A stretch of 58,218 bases of DNA from Butyricicoccus pullicaecorum (GTDB lineage: Bacteria; Bacillota; Clostridia; Oscillospirales; Butyricicoccaceae). Position numbers and translations under genes: made by a program. Positions within the stretch are counted from its first letter, which is position 1, and every line of letters starts with the position of its first letter. Where the stretch lies: positions 1 through 58,218 of the forward strand of contig JAGZIY010000015.1 of NCBI GenBank assembly GCA_018365995.1, in the 5' to 3' direction. The notes under the pieces were generated by a model. It searched no databases, was not told where the DNA came from, and worked only from the letters and a program-made list of their open reading frames with translations. This document shows positions 48,715 through 56,996 of the stretch, in pieces.

Positions 48715-49596
48715 TCATTCGATAGCACGCTGCTCCCCATGATAGGCTACCGCAAACGCCTGCGGTCCCGTATTTGTAATTACTGATATCCCAATCGGTC
48801 TGCGCTCAACGGCTTCGAAACCAATTTTCTCAAGCAGACCTTTTTCAATTTCATCTATTTTTTCAGGTGCAATTTTTCCATATAGTAAAACTGCCTTCTG
48901 AGATTCTGGATGTACAGCACGCCTTGCTACCTGCTCGAGCACCTTGGAAATGAGTTTTTTCTCTCCACGTGCTTTGTCGATCACAGTGACCGAGCCTGCT
49001 TTTACGAGACTAACGGGTTTCAGCCCCAGCGCCTCCCCTACAAAAGCTGCACCGCCGGAAATACGTCCGGATTTTTTGAGATGTTTGAGCGTATACACAC
49101 CAAGCACAGCTTCGCAGCGCTTAAGCCGCGCACGCGCAATGTGTACAATATCACAAAATGCGTCTCCTGCATCGCGCATTTCACACGCATGCAAAACGAC
49201 CTGCCCAAAAATATAGGTATAGCTTTCCGAATCGATGAGCTCGATCTGCATATCCATTCCATAGGCTTCGTAAAACATGGAGCGTGCAATACAGCACGAC
49301 TGATAGCCGCCTGAACCAGCTGCATTCATAATAATTCCCAGTACATGCGTACACCCATCTGCCCGTGCCTTTTCATAGCTTGCCATGACCTCTGCCGGAG
49401 TAATCTGTGCTGTTGTTGGAATCTCTTCAGATGCTTCGAGCAAATCCCAATATTCCTCGGGCGTCATATCATAGAATTCCCGAAAAGTCTTTCCATTATG
49501 TGTAATCTTCTCTGGAACAATATCGATTTCATATTTCTGAACCAACTCACGCGGAATATCTGCCGCCGAATCACAAAATATATGGATCTTTTCCAT
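48715..49596 (-). CDS. DegV family (fatty-acid-binding) protein
   Basis: A 293-residue DegV protein that binds fatty acids, in some species presenting them to fatty-acid kinase FakA. It has FCDSAADIPRELV, TTAQITPAEVM (ligand-binding Ser/Thr loop), SCCIARSMF, RISGGAAFVGEALGLKPV and the late PIGISVITNTGPQAF. No fakA is nearby. It starts 15 nt after the trmL stop, so trmL-degV is an operon. Confidence 0.92.
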   Translation of the reverse strand: MEKIHIFCDSAADIPRELVQKYEIDIVPEKITHNGKTFREFYDMTPEEYWDLLEASEEIPTTAQITPAEVMASYEKARADGCTHVLGIIMNAAGSGGYQSCCIARSMFYEAYGMDMQIELIDSESYTYIFGQVVLHACEMRDAGDAFCDIVHIARARLKRCEAVLGVYTLKHLKKSGRISGGAAFVGEALGLKPVSLVKAGSVTVIDKARGEKKLISKVLEQVARRAVHPESQKAVLLYGKIAPEKIDEIEKGLLEKIGFEAVERRPIGISVITNTGPQAFAVAYHGEQRAIE

Positions 49597-49611
49597 TCCA
49601 TTCCTCCTGTA

Positions 49612-50112
49612 TCAGTGTACCGCATCCATTTCCCCGGGGAAACGACCAGCCTCTGCCAATCCGGCAAAATCTGTTTGTCGAAGTGCCTCAAATACGGTGA
49701 CTGCTACCGCATTTGACAGGTTCATACTACGTGCACCCTCTCTCATCGGGATCCGAATACAGCGCTCCGGATTTGCAATCAGCAGGGATTCCGGCAGTCC
49801 GCGGGTTTCCTTGCCAAACATCAAATAGTCACCATCTTGAAACCCGGGTTCGGTGTAAGCGCGCTTTGCCTTTGTTGTCAAATAAAAATATCGCCCGTCT
49901 GGATTTTTTCTAAAGAAATCCTCCAGATTTTGATAACGACGGATATCCAGCAAATTCCAGTAATCCAATCCGGCTCGCTTGAGCTGCCGATCATCAATGG
50001 AAAACCCCAAGGGCTCCACAAGGTGCAGCACCGCACCCGTCACCGCACAGGTGCGCGCAATATTGCCAGTATTCTGTGGGATCTCCGGCTCAACCAAAAC
50101 AATATGAAACAT
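49612..50112 (-). CDS. trmL: tRNA (cytidine(34)-2'-O)-methyltransferase
   Basis: A small SPOUT methyltransferase for the wobble 2'-O of tRNA-Leu. The 166 residues have VLVEPEIPQNTGNIARTC, the GLDYWN region, FGKETRGLPESLL (SAM-binding knot) and RIPMREGARSMNLSNAVAV. The ATG at 50112 follows AAAGAGG. The promoter is at 50144-50172. Confidence 0.95.
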   Translation of the reverse strand: MFHIVLVEPEIPQNTGNIARTCAVTGAVLHLVEPLGFSIDDRQLKRAGLDYWNLLDIRRYQNLEDFFRKNPDGRYFYLTTKAKRAYTEPGFQDGDYLMFGKETRGLPESLLIANPERCIRIPMREGARSMNLSNAVAVTVFEALRQTDFAGLAEAGRFPGEMDAVH

Positions 50113-50143
50113 AAAACGCCTCTTTATAGTTATTACACCCCCT

Positions 50144-50172
50144 ATTTTATGCGATTGCGCGGTATTTTTCAA
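50144..50172 (-). promoter_or_regulatory. Promoter of trmL-degV
   Basis: Minus strand: TTGAAA (50172-50167), 17-bp spacer, TAAAAT (50149-50144). Confidence 0.65.
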
Positions 50173-50234
50173 GCATTTTATATGATTTTTGCAAAAATAC
50201 CCAGTATTTTCCCAATAGCAGCTGCTTTATCTGT

Positions 50235-50999
50235 TCATTTTCGTGCAGACAGACCCCAAAGATATCGTTTTTGATATTGCAGCATGGCATAACCGGTGAT
50301 ACGGCGATAGAGGGGAAGGTTATAAATTCCGCCTGCAACCCCAACGATCGGCAATCCCTGTATGAACTTTGCAGTCAACATTCCCTGTGCCAAGCTTTCT
50401 GCTGCTTCTCTCTGCACCAACTCCAAACATTCCGATATTTCTCTTCCTGCCTGAATTTCTTGTGCCAACCAATCCAGCCGTTCTTGCCGCTCCTGCTGTG
50501 GCGCACCCGCGCAGGCAAGCAGCAGCATGAGATATACCTGTTCGTGTTTTTCCCGCACATCTACACCATAGGACAGTGCGATTTGATAAATTCCCCGGAG
50601 CAGCCCCCCTAAAAAAATCGGGATATCCGGCAATCCAATACCAAGCACCCCCAATCCCACACCCTCTGCAAGTGAAACACCAGAACCGCGCCGCCGTACC
50701 TGACGCGCCCGTGTGCCAAGTGTGCGGAGCTGCCCTGCGCGCAGTTTTTGTCTCGCCCTGCTATCCTGTTCATGAAATGCCTGTGTGATCTCTGTCTCGG
50801 AAATTCCGCGGCGAATCAGCCAATCTCCCTTTTTGAGCACCAAATCCAATCCTCGTGCAAATGCAGCAGTCAAAGCAGCCTGCGCCTTTTGCGGAACAAC
50901 TATCTTATTTGCAAGCCCTTTACATGATTGAACCCTTTCCAAATATTTTCGCTCTTTTTTTCGGATTTTCTGCAACGCTTTCTCTATTGTATTGCGCAT
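50235..50999 (-). CDS. EcsC family protein
   Basis: A 254-residue protein of the EcsC family. It has a basic helical N-terminus (KALQKIRKKERKYLERV), then VGLGVLGIGLPDIPIFLGGLLRGIY and IQGLPIVGVAGGIYNLPLYR as hydrophobic, Gly-rich stretches that may insert in or associate with membranes. EcsC was named beside ABC transporter EcsAB, but free-standing homologues like this one have no known function. The ATG at 50999 with AGGAG 9 nt upstream is favoured over one at 51008. Confidence 0.85.
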   Translation of the reverse strand: MRNTIEKALQKIRKKERKYLERVQSCKGLANKIVVPQKAQAALTAAFARGLDLVLKKGDWLIRRGISETEITQAFHEQDSRARQKLRAGQLRTLGTRARQVRRRGSGVSLAEGVGLGVLGIGLPDIPIFLGGLLRGIYQIALSYGVDVREKHEQVYLMLLLACAGAPQQERQERLDWLAQEIQAGREISECLELVQREAAESLAQGMLTAKFIQGLPIVGVAGGIYNLPLYRRITGYAMLQYQKRYLWGLSARK

Positions 51000-51086
51000 G
51001 TATCTCATCTCCTCCCAAGTGCACAGCCAGCGTAGAAAACGCTAAGGCTTCCCGCTCGTCATCTTGTCCACAGTCCAGTACACAAG

Positions 51087-51136
51087 AAAACCCAGAGCCA
51101 GACAGTATCTCTCAGCTGTTTGACTCTGGGCTTTCC
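51087..51136 (-). terminator. Terminator of the nrd operon
   Basis: AAAACCCAGAGCCA...TGACTCTGGGCTTT stem, directly after nrdG and before the ecsC gene. Confidence 0.8.
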
Positions 51137-51138
51137 CC

Positions 51139-51687
51139 TCAGACTTCTCTATAATTCGCTCCTATCATTTTATCCGCCTGCGCCTGATAGCCTTTTAGCC
51201 AAACAGCCTGTCCGACAGCAAGCGATGCAGGTACATCTAAAACACGTTGATTGCTGCTGCCACGAAAGTGCAGCTCCAAACCTTTTTGTGCCTCTACAAA
51301 CGGACCGTCAACCAAAAGCGTCAGCTTTTGAAGCAACTGCAAAACCCACGGGTCCGGCAGTTCCAAGAGTTGTTCAAATGTATATCCGCTATATGCCATC
51401 AGATGTTTTTTGCCCTGTAACTTTTCTGCGACTGCGGATAAGACCTGTGCCTGACAAAACGGTTCTCCTCCCGAAAAGGTCACACCAGATAAAAGTGGAT
51501 TTTTGAGGATATCCTGTACCAACACATCAGGATCTATCAAATGACCACCTGCAAAATCATGCGTTTCCGGATTGTGACACCCCGGACACCGATGCGGACA
51601 GCCCTGCGTAAAAATGACATAACGAAAACCGGGGCCATCTACAATGGATTCTTCAATGGTTCCCGCAATGCGAAGCATCTTACACAT
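51139..51687 (-). CDS. nrdG: Anaerobic ribonucleotide reductase activating protein
   Basis: Radical SAM activase that installs the glycyl radical on class III ribonucleotide reductase. The 182-residue protein has QGCPHRCPGCHNPETHDF with the CX3CX2C cluster motif, TFSGGEPFCQAQVLSAVA (GGEP, SAM binding) and LVDGPFVEAQKG. The ATG at 51687 lies 4 nt past the stop of the small glycyl-radical gene, so translation may be by re-initiation; an ATG at 51678 is also possible. Confidence 0.93.
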   Translation of the reverse strand: MCKMLRIAGTIEESIVDGPGFRYVIFTQGCPHRCPGCHNPETHDFAGGHLIDPDVLVQDILKNPLLSGVTFSGGEPFCQAQVLSAVAEKLQGKKHLMAYSGYTFEQLLELPDPWVLQLLQKLTLLVDGPFVEAQKGLELHFRGSSNQRVLDVPASLAVGQAVWLKGYQAQADKMIGANYREV

Positions 51688-51691
51688 CTGC

Positions 51692-51895
51692 TTATGCCGA
51701 GCGTGTGCTGTCATTGAGAGAGCAGCAGGATACTCCATGCTTTACACGGTCATTCTCTTCTGCACGTTTTCCATTGTTAAACCGATCGAGTGTACCAACC
51801 AGATAACCCGTGATCCGTCGGATCCTCTCAAATCCAACGCCTTCGCCAACAACAGCAACGCCATCTACTTCTGTCACACGATATTCTCTTGCCAT
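51692..51895 (-). CDS. Separate glycyl-radical subunit of anaerobic ribonucleotide reductase
   Basis: A 67-residue protein. RIRRITGYLVGTLDRFNNGK, then RAEENDRVKHG, matches the C-terminal tail of NrdD, where E. coli has RVCGYLG with the radical on Gly681. Here Gly30 in RITGYL would hold the radical. The 776-residue NrdD (51923) lacks this segment, so the radical domain is encoded apart, between body and activase. The last 12 residues (CCSLNDSTRSA end) are unlike the family. The start has AGAAGG 10 nt upstream. Confidence 0.85.
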   Translation of the reverse strand: MAREYRVTEVDGVAVVGEGVGFERIRRITGYLVGTLDRFNNGKRAEENDRVKHGVSCCSLNDSTRSA

Positions 51896-51922
51896 TTTGA
51901 TACAGCCTTCTTTCTACTATTG

Positions 51923-54253
51923 TTATGATTGAGCACAAAGTGGATTTACTGTGCGTTCTTGCTCCTCGTAAGGGTCTCCATGATACCCCAGCGTTGTCGT
52001 ATTCAAATGCCGATAGAGTCCCAGCTTATGCAGCTTGGCAAGTGGAACGCCTTCGCCCTCCCGTCGTCCGCAGCGCGGGCAGACATCGCCAATGATGCCT
52101 GTGTATCCACAAATGGGGTCGCGGTCGATTGGGTGATTGATGGCACCATATCCCATACCGGCCTCCTTCATGGCACGTACAACCGTTTCAAACGCCTCTA
52201 GGTTCTGTGCTGGATCTCCGTCGAGCTCAATATAGCTTATATGTCCGCCATTGGTCAGCGCATGGTACGGGGCCTCCCGCTGGATTTTCTCAAAAGCAGA
52301 AATGGGATAATAAACCGGAACATGAAAAGAATTCGTGTAATATTCACGGTCGGTAACACCCACAATACTGCCAAAGCGATCGCGGTCCATACGGACAAAG
52401 CGTCCGGATAATCCCTCAGCCGGCGTCGCAATCAGGGAGAAATTGAGGTGATACTGCTCTGATGCAGCGTCCATACGCTCCCGCATGTGTGAGATGATTT
52501 TCAGCCCAAGCGTCTGTGCCTCATCGCTCTCCCCATGATGAACACCAATAAGCGCCTTAAGTGTTTCAGCTAGTCCAATAAATCCACAGGTCAGCGTACC
52601 GTGCTTGAGCACCTCGCCTACTGTATCATCAGGATCAAGTTTTTCCGCATCCAGCCACACTCCCTGTCCCATTAGGAACGGATAATTGCGCACCTTCTTG
52701 TGCGCCTGAATCCGAAAGCGTTCCAACAGCTGAGCAATTACCAAGTTGATTTTCTGATCTAGCTGCTCAAAAAAAACATTAAGATCTCCCTCACTCAAAA
52801 TTGCCAAACGCGGCAAATTGATAGAGGTAAAGCTTAAATTTCCGCGTCCATTAACGATTTCACGCGATGGATCATATGTATTTCCGATGACTCGGGTACG
52901 GCAGCCCATATAGGTCGCCTCAGTTTCCGGATATCCAGCCTTATAATAAGCTGCATTAAATGGCGCATCTAAAAAAGAAAAATTGGGAAACATACGCTTT
53001 GCAGATACCCGCATAGCAAGCTGGAATAAATCATAATTGGGATCCTCCGGATTATAATTGACACCTTCCTTGACCTTAAAAATATGAATGGGAAAAATAG
53101 AGGTCTCTCCGTTGCCAAGCCCAGCCTCTGTTGCCTTCAAAAGACACTCCATAACCAGTCTGCCCTCTGGCGAAGTATCTGTACCATAATTTAACGAAGT
53201 AAATGGAACCTGTGCACCTGCACGGGAATGCATGGTATTGAGATTATGAACCAGCGCCTCCATCGCCTGATAGGTTGCACGTCTTGTTTCCTTAACCGCA
53301 TATTTATGTGTAAAGTGCAAAATCTTTTTCGCAGTTTCTGCATCTATCTGCGTACAAAGTATTCGATATACGGCTTTATCAAAGCCATTGTTTGCTGCAA
53401 TTGCAGCTTGTACGCCTGTTTCCCGCTCGGCCGCCTGTAAAACCAATTTGCCTGTCAACGCACCATCTTCCTGCTCCAGATAAATCTCGACTGCCTTGGT
53501 TAAATTTTCCGTAAAAAGACGGCGATAGGTCTTGGCAACTCCGGGCGCCATGGAATAATCAAAATTTGGAATAGACTGACCGCCGTGCTGATCATTCTGA
53601 TTGGACTGCAACGCGATGCACGCAAGTGCGGAATAAGAACGAATATCATTGGGTTCTCTCAAAAAACCATGTCCGGTAGAAAAGCCACCACGGAATAGCT
53701 TCAGCAAGTCTATTTGGCAACAGGTCGTTGTCAGTGTCAAAAAATCTAAATCATGGATATGAATATCGCCTTCTCTATGTGCACGTGCATGCTCTGGAGC
53801 GAGAATAAACATTTCATAAAACTGTTTTGCGCCCTCAGAACCATACTTTAGCATGGTTCCCATTGCAGTATCTCCATCAATATTTGCATTTTCCCGCTTT
53901 ATGTTATTCTGAGCAGAAGATTTGAAAGTTAGATCCTCGTAAACCTTCATTAAGCGCGTACTCATTTCGCGCACCCGCGCACGCTCATTTCGGTACAGGA
54001 TATACTGCTTTGCTGTGCGGAGCTGTCCGGTCTCCACCAGCACCTGTTCCACCGCAGCCTGAATTTGCTCCGCAGTTAGAGGCTCACCCGCAAAGGTTTG
54101 TTCCAGCTTCTGCTCCACCACTCCAGCCAGCTTTCTCGAAGTCTCATAGTCATGCTCATTAGATTCCCGTGCCGCCTGAAAAATAGCGTTTGCAATTTTA
54201 CCTGTTTCAAATGCCGTATGCCGACCATCTCGTTTGATGATTTCTGTTATCAT
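51923..54253 (-). CDS. nrdD: Anaerobic (class III) ribonucleoside-triphosphate reductase, large part
   Basis: Reduces ribonucleoside triphosphates to deoxy forms for DNA synthesis in the absence of O2. The 776 residues begin with an ATP-cone (IIKRDGRHTAFETGKIANAI, 1-90) for allosteric control. The ten-stranded barrel follows, with HIHDLDFLTLTTTCCQIDLL, GHGFLREPNDIRSYSALAC and GNLSFTSINLPRLAI. It ends with RDPICGYTGIIGDVCPRCGR (zinc site) and a short non-radical tail. The RxxGY glycyl-radical motif is absent and is found in the next gene (51692). The operon promoter is at 54374-54402, with NrdR-like boxes. Confidence 0.95.
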   Translation of the reverse strand: MITEIIKRDGRHTAFETGKIANAIFQAARESNEHDYETSRKLAGVVEQKLEQTFAGEPLTAEQIQAAVEQVLVETGQLRTAKQYILYRNERARVREMSTRLMKVYEDLTFKSSAQNNIKRENANIDGDTAMGTMLKYGSEGAKQFYEMFILAPEHARAHREGDIHIHDLDFLTLTTTCCQIDLLKLFRGGFSTGHGFLREPNDIRSYSALACIALQSNQNDQHGGQSIPNFDYSMAPGVAKTYRRLFTENLTKAVEIYLEQEDGALTGKLVLQAAERETGVQAAIAANNGFDKAVYRILCTQIDAETAKKILHFTHKYAVKETRRATYQAMEALVHNLNTMHSRAGAQVPFTSLNYGTDTSPEGRLVMECLLKATEAGLGNGETSIFPIHIFKVKEGVNYNPEDPNYDLFQLAMRVSAKRMFPNFSFLDAPFNAAYYKAGYPETEATYMGCRTRVIGNTYDPSREIVNGRGNLSFTSINLPRLAILSEGDLNVFFEQLDQKINLVIAQLLERFRIQAHKKVRNYPFLMGQGVWLDAEKLDPDDTVGEVLKHGTLTCGFIGLAETLKALIGVHHGESDEAQTLGLKIISHMRERMDAASEQYHLNFSLIATPAEGLSGRFVRMDRDRFGSIVGVTDREYYTNSFHVPVYYPISAFEKIQREAPYHALTNGGHISYIELDGDPAQNLEAFETVVRAMKEAGMGYGAINHPIDRDPICGYTGIIGDVCPRCGRREGEGVPLAKLHKLGLYRHLNTTTLGYHGDPYEEQERTVNPLCAQS

Positions 54254-54319
54254 ATAAAAAGAAAGCTCCTTCCAAGGCAGATTTGCCTGTGTATAAAGCT
54301 GTGCACAACTTTTTGTTGT

Positions 54320-54328
54320 TGTGGATAA
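54320..54328 (-). promoter_or_regulatory. DnaA box upstream of nrdD
   Basis: TGTGGATAA, a perfect DnaA box on the minus strand, 6 bp from NrdR-like box 1. DnaA control of ribonucleotide reductase genes is known in E. coli; here it is inference. Confidence 0.5.
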
Positions 54329-54334
54329 ACATCA

Positions 54335-54350
54335 ATACTATATCTAGTGT
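54335..54350 (-). promoter_or_regulatory. NrdR box 1
   Basis: ATACTATATCTAGTGT; on the minus strand ACACTAGATATAGTAT, near the NrdR consensus ACACTATATATAGTGT. It lies downstream of the nrdD -10. Confidence 0.75.
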
Positions 54351-54371
54351 TCTCAGCATGTAATGCTTTTA

Positions 54372-54387
54372 ATACTATATCTCTGTT
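54372..54387 (-). promoter_or_regulatory. NrdR box 2 overlapping the -10
   Basis: ATACTATATCTCTGTT, a weaker match than box 1, starting 37 bp from it and covering the -10 (ACTATA 54374-54379). The spacing is longer than the usual three helical turns. Confidence 0.65.
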
Positions 54388-54402
54388 CGAGGTACTTGTC
54401 AA
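54374..54402 (-). promoter_or_regulatory. Promoter of the nrd operon
   Basis: Minus strand: TTGACA (54402-54397), 17-bp spacer, TATAGT (54379-54374). Confidence 0.8.
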
Positions 54403-54950
54403 GGGTATGACAAATCGTTTGGGCAGTTCTACAATTCTCATCTTATTTTTTTGTCATATCTGAAACGATATTCCTATTGACAATACATGATCCCCTTTTA
54501 TTTGACAAAATCAGTGCTTTCTTCGTAAAAGCTGTAATTCTCTTGTTCCCACACATTATCTTTTCACCATTTTATACGGCGCCAATCTCTTTGCTCAGTC
54601 TGCCATTGTTGCCTTGCACTTTCCTCTGGATCATGCAATATACAAAATGAAATTTTATATAAAGTGTTCTTTCATTTTTTGCGCTTCCTCTATCTCTTTT
54701 ATCTGTTTTTATTCTTATATATGCGTAGATATACATATGCTGAACATTTTTTACAATATGCTTGCTCTTTTTTCGTGTAAATGCTAATTTTATTGGTATT
54801 TTCTTACAATATTACTTATCTATTTTCTATACATAGATTGTAAATTTTTATTTTTATCGTTTTTTGTTCGTACATTGTGGATTTTCTTATATAATTCCGC
54901 CCGTAGCGGACATTCAAATATAGACAATGTACGAATTTGCCATTTCTATC
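54403..54950. other. AT-rich intergenic region
   Basis: This region of about 550 bp between the divergent nrd and serine operons holds no gene that I can support. It is strongly AT-rich. The only clear structure is the inverted repeat at 54867-54935. Confidence 0.5.
54867..54935. repeat. Long inverted repeat enclosing a smaller hairpin
   Basis: Perfect 12-bp arms TTCGTACATTGT (54867-54878) and ACAATGTACGAA (54924-54935), separated by 45 bp that include CCGCccgtaGCGG. It lies just upstream of the serine transporter promoter and could be an RNA structure or a protein-binding site. Confidence 0.55.
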
Positions 54951-54953
54951 TGG

Positions 54954-54982
54954 TTGCGTAAGGGATGTCGAATCTGTATAAT
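54954..54982 (+). promoter_or_regulatory. Promoter of the serine operon
   Basis: TTGCGT (54954-54959), 17-bp spacer, TATAAT (54977-54982). Confidence 0.65.
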
Positions 54983-55010
54983 GAGAGTGCACAATTGAGA
55001 GTGCACAATC
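54983..55010 (+). repeat. Tandem 14-bp repeat at the start site
   Basis: GAGAGTGCACAATT and GAGAGTGCACAATC lie head to tail directly after the -10. Each holds the palindrome GTGCAC. Operator-like placement. Confidence 0.65.
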
Positions 55011-55033
55011 ACAATTCATGATTAGGGGGATTT

Positions 55034-56239
55034 ATGATGGAAAAGAAAAAATTAGGGCTTGTACCCCGCCTCATTATCGGTATTCTTTTAGGTATTCTTT
55101 TGGGGCAGCCGTTCATTCCCGAAGTCATCAGTCGTTTGGTGGTAACGGCTTCATCACTCTTTAGTATGTTCCTGAAGTTTGTCATTCCACTCATGATTTT
55201 GGCATATGTCACCATGGGTATCGCAGATTTGTCGCAGGGTGCTGGTAAGCTGCTCCTTGTGACCGCAGGATTGGCTTACGCTTCTACGCTGATTGCTGGT
55301 TCGGCTTCTTATCTGGTATCCAGCACCTTGTTTCCATCTTTTATGAGTCCAGATGCACTCGAGCAGATTGCAGAAACTGCTGGAAATTCATTGACACCTT
55401 TCCTGTCCATTTCTGTAACACCGCTTTTGGACACGCTATCTGCTGTACTTCTGGCATTTATCCTCGGTCTTTGTATGTCCTCGATGCGCGGCAAGGAACT
55501 CGGCAACTCTCTTTATAATGGTTTCCGTGATTTTTCGGCAATCATTGACAAAGTCCTGCATGTTGCAATCGTTCCGCTCCTGCCACTCTACATCTGTGGT
55601 ACATTCGTAGATATGACCCGTTCTGGTAAGACTTTCGTCATTCTGGGTATCTTATGGAAAGTATTTATCGTCGTTATTCTGATGCATCTCATTTGTATTA
55701 CGATACAGTTCATTATTGCAGGCGGAATCAGCCACAAGAATCCATTCCAACTAATTAAAAACCAGCTTCCCGGTTATACAACGGCACTTGGTACGCAATC
55801 TTCGGCTGCAACCATTCCGGTTAATTTGCAGTGTGCAGAGGCTGATGGTGTCTCTCCTGAGATTCGAAACTTCGTTGTTCCTCTGTGCGCAAACATTCAT
55901 ATGGCAGGTTCCATGATTACCATTACGGCATGTGCAACCGCAGTTTGTCTCATGAATCAAATTGATATCAGTCTTGCTACCGTTATTCCATTTATCGCGA
56001 CCCTAGGTGTTGCTATGATTGCATCTCCCGGCGCACCCGGGGGCTCTATCATGACTGCCCTTCCATTTCTCTATATGATTTTTGGTACAGAACTTGGAGA
56101 TCCAGAAGGTCCAATCTGTGCAATTATGGTTGCATTATACATTACACAAGATTCTTTTGGTACTGCTTGTAATGTTTCTGGTGATAACGCAATTGGCGTT
56201 ATTGTAGATACCATTTATAAGAAATGGATTAAAAAGTAA
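55034..56239 (+). CDS. Dicarboxylate/amino acid:cation symporter (SstT-like serine/threonine transporter)
   Basis: A 401-residue Na+-coupled transporter of the DAACS family. LKFVIPLMILAYVTMG, the HP1-like SISVTPLLDTLSAVLLAFILG, TQSSAATIPVN (serine-rich HP1 tip), NIHMAGSMITI (unwound TM7) and GAPGGSIMTALPF (HP2) are visible. Co-transcription with both L-serine dehydratase subunits argues for serine or threonine as substrate. Two ATGs in a row (55034, 55037) follow AGGGGGA; the second has better spacing. Confidence 0.9.
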   Translation: MMEKKKLGLVPRLIIGILLGILLGQPFIPEVISRLVVTASSLFSMFLKFVIPLMILAYVTMGIADLSQGAGKLLLVTAGLAYASTLIAGSASYLVSSTLFPSFMSPDALEQIAETAGNSLTPFLSISVTPLLDTLSAVLLAFILGLCMSSMRGKELGNSLYNGFRDFSAIIDKVLHVAIVPLLPLYICGTFVDMTRSGKTFVILGILWKVFIVVILMHLICITIQFIIAGGISHKNPFQLIKNQLPGYTTALGTQSSAATIPVNLQCAEADGVSPEIRNFVVPLCANIHMAGSMITITACATAVCLMNQIDISLATVIPFIATLGVAMIASPGAPGGSIMTALPFLYMIFGTELGDPEGPICAIMVALYITQDSFGTACNVSGDNAIGVIVDTIYKKWIKK

Positions 56240-56254
56240 AAATCCAAGCTAGAC

Positions 56255-56276
56255 AGCCGTGCCTCAGGGCACGGCT
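56255..56276 (+). other. Intercistronic hairpin between the symporter and sdaAB
   Basis: AGCCGTGCC-tcag-GGCACGGCT, a 9-bp GC stem with no T-run. It may reduce read-through or protect the mRNA. Confidence 0.55.
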
Positions 56277-56325
56277 GCTTGTGAAATTTTATTGATTGGA
56301 AATTAAAAATAAAAGGAGTAGGCTT

Positions 56326-56985
56326 ATGCAAATTTTTGATATCATTGGCCCTGTTATGATTGGTCCATCTAGTTCCCATACGGCAGGTGCCTGCCGCCTT
56401 GGTCGTGTTGCGCGTAAAATCCTTGCCGACCGTCCAATCAAAGCACGAATTGGTCTATGTGGCTCTTTTGCTCAAACCTATCGCGGACATGGTACTGATA
56501 AGGCACTCATCGCAGGTATTCTAGATATGCACACCTACGATCCCCGCTTGCGTAATGCGTTAACACTTGCAGGAAGTGAAGGGCTGGAATATGAGTTTTA
56601 TCTCACAACGCTCCCCGGCGCGCATCCCAATACCGCGATTATTGAACTTACAGGAAAAAACGGGAACACCTGCCATATCACAGGAGCTTCCATCGGCGGA
56701 GGCAATATTATTGTAACAAATATCAACGGCTTAGATGTCCAATTCACAGGACAATACAATACACTCATTGTATTACACAAGGATACCCCGGGTGTCATTG
56801 CAGCCGTTACCAATACAATGGCATATTCGGGAGCAAATATTGGAAACTTTCGCCTATCCCGTCCGCAAAAGGGCGGTGAAGCTGTCATGACCATTGAGGT
56901 AGATGGAGATGTATCCGATTCTATGATTAGCTGGCTTCGTGAACTGCAACATATCACAGGGGTCGTACTCGTTCGTGCCATTTAA
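56326..56985 (+). CDS. sdaAB: L-serine dehydratase, beta subunit
   Basis: A subunit of the [4Fe-4S] enzyme that deaminates L-serine to pyruvate and ammonia. The 219 residues start FDIIGPVMIGPSSSHTAGAC, the beta-domain signature, with GRVARKILADRP and HGTDKALIAGI. A C-terminal ACT domain (GVIAAVTNTMAYSGANIGNF) serves regulation. The ATG at 56326 has AAAAGGAG. The alpha subunit follows 11 nt later. Pyruvate made here feeds NifJ. Confidence 0.96.
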   Translation: MQIFDIIGPVMIGPSSSHTAGACRLGRVARKILADRPIKARIGLCGSFAQTYRGHGTDKALIAGILDMHTYDPRLRNALTLAGSEGLEYEFYLTTLPGAHPNTAIIELTGKNGNTCHITGASIGGGNIIVTNINGLDVQFTGQYNTLIVLHKDTPGVIAAVTNTMAYSGANIGNFRLSRPQKGGEAVMTIEVDGDVSDSMISWLRELQHITGVVLVRAI

Positions 56986-56996
56986 GGAGGAATTTT

